Notes under the pieces: generated by a model
What the model saw: the letters and a program-made list of their open reading frames with translations, nothing else
What the model was told of the DNA's origin: nothing
The model's database searches: none
Program-made: the position numbers and the translations under genes
Shown here: in pieces, positions 34,157 to 39,685 of the stretch
How the letters are laid out: each line of letters opens with the position of its first letter
How positions within the stretch are numbered: the stretch's first letter is position 1
Assembly: GCA_028288725.1 (NCBI GenBank)
Contig: JAQGIC010000068.1
Span: 1-39,685, forward strand
DNA from: Rhodospirillales bacterium
GTDB taxonomy: Bacteria; Pseudomonadota; Alphaproteobacteria; ATCC43930; CGMCC-115725
Reading direction: 5' to 3'
DNA length: 39,685 nt

Positions 34157-34468
34157 ATGTCGAACCTCGATGCTACCTTCTCAGCGATGGCCGATCCGAC
34201 CCGTAGGGCCATTCTGGCTCGCCTCGCGTTGGGTGAGGCTACGGTTATGGAGCTTGCGGAGCCGTTCGAGATGACCCAGCCGGCCATTTCCCGGCACCTC
34301 AAGGTGCTTGAGGTTGCAGGGCTAATTATACGTCGCGCTGAAGGCACCAAGCGGCCCTGCCGGCTCGCACCCTCGGCCATCACTGAGATCGACCAGTGGC
34401 TCGAAGTGCTGCGTCAGGCGCTAACCAAGAATTACGACCGGCTCGACCAGGTGTTGGCCGGAATGTAA
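34157..34468 (+). CDS. ArsR-family (winged-helix) transcriptional regulator
   Basis: 103 residues from the ATG at 34157, immediately after the operator. LDATFSAMADPTRRAILARLALGEATVMELAEPFEMTQPAISRHLKVLEVAGLIIRR is a textbook ArsR HTH. No cysteine metal site (CxC) is visible, so it is not a metal sensor of the classical type. It belongs to the group linked to SRPBCC/AHSA1 genes (SdpR/PagR-like). Base use is less GC-rich than the flanking genes. It probably represses its own operon; the inducer is unknown. Confidence 0.9.
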   Translation: MSNLDATFSAMADPTRRAILARLALGEATVMELAEPFEMTQPAISRHLKVLEVAGLIIRRAEGTKRPCRLAPSAITEIDQWLEVLRQALTKNYDRLDQVLAGM

Positions 34469-34488
34469 CCCCAGAAGCAACGAGCACG

Positions 34489-34956
34489 ATGATGAGCAAA
34501 CTGACGCTGAAAGCCGAAGGCGACCGACATATCGTCGTCACACGCCGCTTCGCGGCCTCGCCGGAGGCTGTTTTTCGCGCACATACCGAGCCGGCGCTTA
34601 TCCAGAAATGGATGCTTGGCCCCGATGGCTGGTCGATGCCCGTTTGCGTAAACGATCTGCGGCCGGGCGGCAAATTTCGTTACGAGTGGTTGAACGGCAA
34701 TGGCATGGGATTCCACATAACCGGCGAGTTCGTGGAGCTGACCCCGTTCAGCAGAATCGTTCATGTCGAGCGCATGCATCTGCCGGACCCGACTCCTGAC
34801 AATCACATCGTGACGACGTTTGAGAAAGACGGCCGAGGCACGTTGATGACTATGCGCATGACGCTGCCCGATGCTGCGTCACGGGCTGCCCTGCTCGCGA
34901 CCGGTATCGAGCAGGGCATGGAAGCAAGCTTCGCCCGGCTGGAGGCCATGGCCTGA
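34489..34956 (+). CDS. SRPBCC/AHSA1 (Aha1 C-terminal-like) domain protein
   Basis: 155 residues from ATG ATG at 34489/34492. The START-like helix-grip fold pattern is clear: VTRRFAASPEAVFRAHTEPALIQKWMLGPDGW, LRPGGKFRYEWLNGNG, GEFVELTPFSRIVHVER, then TTFEKDGRGTLMTMRM and a C-terminal helix GIEQGMEASFARLE. It binds an unknown hydrophobic ligand. ArsR-AHSA1 gene pairs are a common conserved unit. It lies 20 bp after the regulator. Confidence 0.9.
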   Translation: MMSKLTLKAEGDRHIVVTRRFAASPEAVFRAHTEPALIQKWMLGPDGWSMPVCVNDLRPGGKFRYEWLNGNGMGFHITGEFVELTPFSRIVHVERMHLPDPTPDNHIVTTFEKDGRGTLMTMRMTLPDAASRAALLATGIEQGMEASFARLEAMA

Positions 34957-34997
34957 TCCGTTAGTCCGCGTACACTCCCCATAATGGAGTAAAAACG

Positions 34998-35462
34998 ATG
35001 CTTGCAACACCACGGATCATCCAGGCCTCAGCTCAGGTGGCCGCTGTTATTCATCTCACTGTTCCGCGAAACGAGATGATGAGGGTATTCGGCCCCGCTG
35101 TTGGCGAATTGATGGCGGCCCTTGCCGCACAAGGCGTTCGGCCCATAGACGCGGTCTTCGCGCATCATTTGACGATGAGTCCGGATTTATTCGACTTTGA
35201 ATTGGGCGTGAAGGTCTCTGCACCGGTGAAAGCAACCGGACGCGTAAAGCCAGGCGAGCTGCCGGCGGCAAAGGTGGCACGTAGCGTTTACAGCGGCCCC
35301 TACGAAGGCCTGCCAGCGGCATGGGGTGAGTTCGGCAGGTGGATCAAGGCCAACGGGCATGAACCGGCCACCAACTTATGGGAGCTCTATTCAGTCGGTC
35401 CGCAATCGACGCCTGATCCAGCGGGTTGGCGCACGGAATTGAACCGCCCTCTCAAGAACTGA
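34998..35462 (+). CDS. GyrI-like/effector-binding domain protein
   Basis: 154 residues. It matches the SOUL/GyrI-like fold found in BmrR and Rob C-terminal domains: VIHLTVPRNEMMRVFGPAVGELMAALAAQGV, FDFELGVKVSAPV, VARSVYSGPYEGLPAAWGEFGRWIKANG, ATNLWELYSVGPQSTPDP. It lacks a DNA-binding domain. GGAG lies 8 bases before the ATG. Third gene of the ArsR cassette, so likely co-regulated and a ligand binder or hydrolase. Function unproven. Confidence 0.88.
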   Translation: MLATPRIIQASAQVAAVIHLTVPRNEMMRVFGPAVGELMAALAAQGVRPIDAVFAHHLTMSPDLFDFELGVKVSAPVKATGRVKPGELPAAKVARSVYSGPYEGLPAAWGEFGRWIKANGHEPATNLWELYSVGPQSTPDPAGWRTELNRPLKN

Positions 35463-35515
35463 CGCAGCGCCACGGCGATTTCGGATAGGCGCGGTGACGC
35501 TGGGGGCGGACAGGC

Positions 35516-36552
<1,037 letters not shown>

Positions 36553-36556
<4 letters not shown>

Positions 36557-37047
36557 TGCACGACCCTGACGGCGTCGGCGCCGATCCGGCCGCAATCGGC
36601 GCACAGCCCGCGCACCTCGATCGTCTGGCGCTCGGCCCGGAAGCCCAGCCGGGCGGCGCGTTCGCTGACCGAATCGGCGATTTCGGGATCGTCCAGCTCG
36701 CCGATCGAGCCGCAGTTGCGGCAAATCAGGAATTGTCCGCTGTGCGCCTGCTCCGGATGGGGGCAGCCGACATAGGCGTTCAAGGATTCGATGCGATGGA
36801 CCAACCCATGCTCCATCAGGAAATCGAGCGCGCGATAGACCGTCGGCGGTGCCGCGCGGCGGTGGGTCGCGCGCAGCTCGTCCAGCAGATCATAGGCCCC
36901 GATCGGCTCGTGCCGCTTCCAGATCAGTTCCAGCACGTGGCGGCGGATGTCGGTCAGGCGCGCGCCGCGGGTGCCGCACACGATCACGGCGCGGTCGATC
37001 GCGTCTTCGATGCAATGGGCGTGATTGTGGCTCTTCGGCTCGAACAT
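36553..37047 (-). CDS. zur: Zinc uptake regulator (Fur family)
   Basis: 164 residues. The Fur-type winged helix (LTDIRRHVLELIWKRHEPIGAYDLLDEL, then PPTVYRALDFLMEHGLVHRIES) is followed by the dimer domain with CRNCG (Cys109, 112) and CADCG (Cys149, 152) for structural zinc. The N-terminal HNHAHC and the neighbouring CobW-type gene point to Zur rather than Fur. Translationally coupled to the CobW gene and 3 bp after the Tat-protein gene. No znuABC genes are in the window. Confidence 0.9.
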
Positions 37048-37050
37048 GGC

Positions 37051-37377
37051 TCAGCCAGCCTTCGCCGGCGGCGTCGCCGATGCTACGACCGGGCAGCCGC
37101 AGATCGGACAGCGCAGCGCGGCCAACGCCGCATCGATCTCGGCCGGACTCAGCGTCGCCGCTAGGCGCGTCCGCTCCTCGATGGCCAATTCATCATGATA
37201 GCCGTCATTCGCCAGGCGGCACCGGTCGGCATAGAGCTTGTGGGTCGCGGCGTTCATCGGCTGCTGGGTCAAGGCTTGCGCCATCGGGGCACCGACCAGC
37301 AGGCCCAGCCCGCCGAGCGCGGTCGAACTCAGGAAGCGGCGCCGTGCCTTCGATGGCAGGCGGTCGGTCTCGCGCAT
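37051..37377 (-). CDS. Tat-exported Cys-cluster protein of the zur operon (hypothetical)
   Basis: 108 residues. A twin-arginine signal (ARRRFLSSTALGGLGLLVGAP, 11-31) is followed by a helical mature part and a C-terminal cluster LRCPICGCPV with Cys90, 93 and 95, plus Cys53. This looks like a periplasmic metal-binding domain. It is the first gene of the operon with zur and the CobW GTPase. I do not recognise a characterised family. A role in periplasmic zinc handling is inference from context. Confidence 0.7.
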   Translation of the reverse strand: MRETDRLPSKARRRFLSSTALGGLGLLVGAPMAQALTQQPMNAATHKLYADRCRLANDGYHDELAIEERTRLAATLSPAEIDAALAALRCPICGCPVVASATPPAKAG

Positions 37378-37454
37378 GGCACTCCTTCGCGGGCAATCGG
37401 CCCCCGGCTAAAATAGGCATGCGCCGCCCGGGGGTCAACGGAACCTCCTGGATA

Positions 37455-37482
37455 GAGATCCGATTACGCGTAACCGGATCTC
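37455..37482. promoter_or_regulatory. 28-bp near-perfect palindrome
   Basis: Outer arms GAGATCCG (37455-37462) and CGGATCTC (37475-37482) are exact complements. The centre TTACGCGTAA (37464-37473) is itself a palindrome. Only the 37463/37474 pair (A-C) breaks the symmetry. It lies between the zur operon start and the divergent SDR gene. Confidence 0.6.
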
Positions 37483-37529
37483 GCTCAGGCGTTATTGATC
37501 CGGCGCGAATTCTCGTCGTTCGAATAAAG

Positions 37530-37562
37530 CTGTTCGAACAGTTTGGATCAAGTGATCCAAAC
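37530..37562. promoter_or_regulatory. Two abutting palindromes, candidate operators for the SDR gene
   Basis: CTGTTCGAACAG (37530-37541) is a perfect 12-bp palindrome. It shares its last G with a 22-bp site having 10-bp perfect arms, whose core is TTTGGATCAAGTGATCCAAA (37542-37561). The second looks like a TetR-type operator. Both are 60-90 bp before the SDR start. Confidence 0.6.
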
Positions 37563-37621
37563 CGGAAAACGCGCTGGTCGCACGGCCGGCTCGGTATAGC
37601 TTGATCCTGCGAAGAACATCG

Positions 37622-38392
37622 ATGGAAAGCGAAGATATGGCGCGTCTTGTGTGGATTACCGGGGCCAGCACCGGCATCGGCCATGCCACGGCCCTGGCCT
37701 ATGCGCGGGACGGCTGGACCGTCGCCGCCAGCGCGCGCGACGCGACCGCGCTCGCGACCATGGCGGCGGGCAGCGCCGGGCGGATCCATGCCTTTCCGCT
37801 GGATGTGACCGACGAGCCCGCGACGCTGGCGACCCATGCCGCGATCGAGCAGGCGCTGGGCCAGATCGATTTGGCGATCTTCTCGGCCGGCACGCATTTG
37901 CCGGTCAGGCTCGAGCCGTTCGAGACCAGGGCCTTCCGCAAGCTGGTCGAGGTCAATCTGATGGGCGTGGTCTATTGCCTTGGGGCGGTCCTGCCGGCCA
38001 TGACCCGGCGGCGCGGCGGGCAGATCGCCATCGTGTCCTCCGTTGCCGGCTATTTCGGCATGCCGACGGCGGCGGCCTATAGCGCCACGAAATCGGCGCT
38101 GATCAGCCTGGCCCAATCGCTGAAGTTCGATTGCGACCGCTATGGCATCGCCTTGAGCGTGATCAATCCGGGCTTCGTCAGGACGCCGCTCACCGACAAG
38201 AACGAATTCCCGATGCCGTTCCTGATCAGCGCGGAAGAGGCGGCCAAGCGCATCGTCGACGGCCTGGCGGCCAAGCGGTTCGAAATCACCTTCCCGCGCC
38301 GCTTCGCGCTGATCCTGAAGCTGATCCGGCTGCTGCCCTACGGTCTGTTCTTTCCGCTGGTCGCACGCGGAACCAGGATCGAGAAGCCTTGA
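37622..38392 (+). CDS. Short-chain dehydrogenase/reductase
   Basis: 256 residues from the ATG at 37622; a second ATG at 37637 (MARLVWITGAS) is also possible. Gly-rich GASTGIG near the N-terminus, FSAG (NNAG equivalent), SSVAGYFGMPTAAAYSATKSAL with the Tyr-x-x-x-Lys pair, and a C-terminal hydrophobic tail (FALILKLIRLLPYGLFFPLVARG) that could touch the membrane. The substrate is unknown. The promoter region contains two strong palindromes, which suggests control by a dimeric repressor not encoded here. Confidence 0.88.
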   Translation: MESEDMARLVWITGASTGIGHATALAYARDGWTVAASARDATALATMAAGSAGRIHAFPLDVTDEPATLATHAAIEQALGQIDLAIFSAGTHLPVRLEPFETRAFRKLVEVNLMGVVYCLGAVLPAMTRRRGGQIAIVSSVAGYFGMPTAAAYSATKSALISLAQSLKFDCDRYGIALSVINPGFVRTPLTDKNEFPMPFLISAEEAAKRIVDGLAAKRFEITFPRRFALILKLIRLLPYGLFFPLVARGTRIEKP

Positions 38393-38448
38393 CGCGCGAT
38401 GCCGACCGTCCCATCTCTTAGATGATCCTTTGGGATCATGTAGATGCT

Positions 38449-38613
38449 TGTTCTCAGGGCAGGGTGCAATTCCCGACCGGCGGTAGCCGTCTTCGATGAG
38501 AGGACGGGAGCCCGCGAGCGCTTCGAGACCGCAGGGGTCGCCTTGGGGTTTCGGGGGTCAGCAGACCCGGTGAGATGCCGGGGCCGACGGTACAGTCCGG
38601 ATGGAAGAGGACG
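38449..38613 (+). promoter_or_regulatory. FMN riboswitch (RFN element)
   Basis: The conserved RFN blocks appear in order: CAGGGCAGGGTG, then CAATTCCCGACCGGCGGTAG, AGCCCGCGAGC, CAGACCCGGTGAGATGCCGG, GGCCGACGGTACAGTCCGGA and TGGAAGAGGA. The closing helix P1 can be drawn between 38449-38455 (TGTTCTC) and 38607-38613 (GAGGACG). It lies upstream of ribB and lowers expression when FMN is high. The downstream segment GCCCTGA (38712-38718) can pair with TCAGGGC (38454-38460), giving a possible alternative structure that would switch the ribB leader. Confidence 0.96.
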
Positions 38614-38750
38614 AGTTGGCGACCTTTCGCGTCGGGAACGGCCCGCGCGGTTGGAAGCCTACGCCCATGGTTTGTCCGCGTCTGTGGGCGGCCATGGTAA
38701 CTCTTTGTCGCGCCCTGATTCAGGCTCGCCCCGTTGGTGGAGTGAGTGAC

Positions 38751-39413
38751 ATGAATCAGAATGACAAGACCGCGCTGACCCTCGCCGATTTCGGAACGGC
38801 GGAACTACGGGTCGAGCGGGCCGTGGCCCAGATCCGGGCCGGCGGCGGCGTGATCGTCGTCGATGACGAGGATCGCGAGAACGAAGGCGACATCATCTAT
38901 GCCGCCGAGACGATCTCTCCCCAACAGATGAACCTCTTGATCCGGGCCGGTTCGGGCATCGTCTGCCTCGTGCTGACCGAGGAACGGACGCGTGTGCTCG
39001 ACCTGCCGCCGATGGTGACCCAGAATACCGGGCGCTACGGCACGCCTTTCACCGTCTCGATCGAGGCGAAGGTGGGCGTGACGACCGGCGTCTCGGCCGC
39101 CGACCGGGTGACCACGATCCGCACCGCCGTCGCCGACGACTGCCAGCCGTCGGATCTGGCGCGACCGGGCCATGTCTTCCCGTTGCGTGCCCATCCGGCC
39201 GGCGTGCTTGGCCGGCGTGGCCATACCGAAGGCACGATCGAGCTGATGCGCCTGGCGGGCGCCAAGCCGGCCGGCGTGCTGTGCGAGGTGATGAACGAGG
39301 ACGGCACCATGGCGCGCCTGCCCGAACTCATGGAGTTCGCCCGGCTCCATGCCATGCCGGTGGTGACGATCGAGGACCTGGTCGCTTACGTCGAACAGCG
39401 CGCGGCGGCTTGA
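38751..39413 (+). CDS. ribB: 3,4-dihydroxy-2-butanone-4-phosphate synthase
   Basis: 220 residues from the ATG at 38751, with GGAG 8 bases upstream. Converts ribulose 5-phosphate to the four-carbon precursor of riboflavin plus formate. [18 protein letters not shown] (catalytic acidic loop), [56 protein letters not shown] and [16 protein letters not shown] are the standard RibB blocks. It is a stand-alone RibB, without a GTP cyclohydrolase II domain. A GGGGGA/TCCCCC hairpin (39431-39447) after the stop is a likely terminator. Confidence 0.96.
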   Translation: MNQNDKTALTLADFGTAELRVERAVAQIRAGGGVIVVDDEDRENEGDIIYAAETISPQQMNLLIRAGSGIVCLVLTEERTRVLDLPPMVTQNTGRYGTPFTVSIEAKVGVTTGVSAADRVTTIRTAVADDCQPSDLARPGHVFPLRAHPAGVLGRRGHTEGTIELMRLAGAKPAGVLCEVMNEDGTMARLPELMEFARLHAMPVVTIEDLVAYVEQRAAA

Positions 39414-39429
39414 AAACCGAGCGGTGATG

Positions 39430-39449
39430 AGGGGGAGATTTTCCCCCTT
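39430..39449 (+). terminator. Hairpin downstream of ribB
   Basis: GGGGGA (39431-39436) and TCCCCC (39442-39447) pair around a five-base AT-rich loop; the flanking A39430/T39448 extends the stem, and TTCTTCG follows. Plausible intrinsic terminator with a broken T-run. Confidence 0.55.
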
Positions 39450-39453
39450 CTTC

Positions 39454-39526
39454 GTCATTCCCGCGAAAGCGGGAATCCAGAGAAACCACAAGATCGCTCC
39501 GGCAATCCTGGATTCCCGCCTGCGCG
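39454..39526. repeat. Palindromic REP-like element pair
   Basis: ATTCCCGC-GAAA-GCGGGAAT (39457-39476) forms a GNRA hairpin followed by CCAG. An inverted copy of its right part, CTGGATTCCCGC (39508-39519), lies 27 bp away. This type of extragenic palindrome is very common in proteobacterial genomes. Confidence 0.85.
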
Positions 39527-39584
39527 CTAGGCTATGTACATATCTGTTTTCGTCTTTGGAAATCAGCAGGTTACCCTAACACTC

Positions 39585-39685
39585 CGTCATGCCCGGGCTT
39601 GACCCGGGCATCCACGCCCCTCCGCCGGAGCCCTGTTTGGCCGTGAAATCGGCTTGCCCAACCACGTGGATGGCCGGGTCAAGCC
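39585..39685. repeat. Second REP-like palindrome with an inverted partial copy at the window end
   Basis: ATGCCCGGG (39589-39597) and CCCGGGCAT (39603-39611) flank CTTGA. A related inverted copy, beginning CGTGGATGGCCGGGTC, runs from 39665 to the end of the window. No gene is visible after ribB. Confidence 0.8.

Overview
The window is a GC-rich chromosomal segment with the gene content of an alphaproteobacterium, probably from the Rhodospirillales/Acetobacterales side. Pointers are the riboflavin gene under an FMN riboswitch, the trhO-slyX pair, two small basic proteins of a kind common in alphaproteobacteria, a helix-turn-helix citrate synthase next to an ordinary one, and dispersed palindromes of the 'TCATTCCCGCGAAAGCGGGA' and 'GTCATGCCCGGGC' types at the right edge. 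I saw no rRNA, tRNA, CRISPR array, transposase or integrase. The taxonomic call is inference from content only.

Left part (1-8.2 kb) is the end of a surface-glycan locus: the last codons of a UDP-glucuronate-decarboxylase-like epimerase, a JmjC/cupin protein on the opposite strand, and a seven-gene leftward operon with overlapping starts and stops: acyl carrier protein, FabG-like reductase, AMP-dependent acyl ligase, LuxE, LuxC, AAC(3)-family N-acyltransferase and a DUF4910/DUF2172 aminopeptidase-like protein. There is no luciferase. My reading is a dedicated acyl activation, reduction and transfer module that decorates an amino sugar. This is the best candidate for an undescribed pathway here.

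8.2-13.0 kb is housekeeping and accessory metabolism: an MFS transporter with a TTG start, trhO, slyX, two small conserved proteins, a hypothetical protein, and pobA behind a clean promoter with an overlapping 15-bp palindrome. 13.0-21.8 kb is a surface/secretion island: an autotransporter behind an AT-rich leader, a small lipoprotein, a tiny protein made of a signal peptide plus a sorting-tail-like helix, a two-gene type I secretion exporter (ABC plus HlyD-type adaptor), and, convergent with it, a 710-residue glycine/asparagine-rich protein built of about 25 decapeptide repeats that turn into canonical RTX nonapeptides near its C-terminus. The exporter presumably secretes it.

22.1-30.0 kb holds glpD (with a GlpR-like operator), a chemoreceptor whose 3' end overlaps glpD in antisense, and a polyamine-type ABC importer operon (binding protein, ATPase, two permeases) with an intercistronic hairpin after the binding protein. 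30.0-30.65 kb is a long intergenic stretch with a 19-bp perfect inverted repeat. It is followed by a small secreted lysine-rich protein with a strong terminator.

31.2-34.0 kb has a Nudix hydrolase and two divergent citrate-synthase genes sharing a 90-bp control region with inverted repeats; one encodes an N-terminal DNA-binding domain. 34.1-35.5 kb is a three-gene cassette (ArsR regulator, SRPBCC/AHSA1 protein, GyrI-like protein) with a perfect 18-bp operator and base use unlike its neighbours. 35.5-37.4 kb is a leftward zinc-response operon: a Tat-exported Cys-cluster protein, Zur, and a CobW/COG0523 GTPase with a histidine-rich loop. 37.4-38.4 kb has several palindromes and an SDR gene. The right end carries the FMN riboswitch, ribB and REP-like palindromes.
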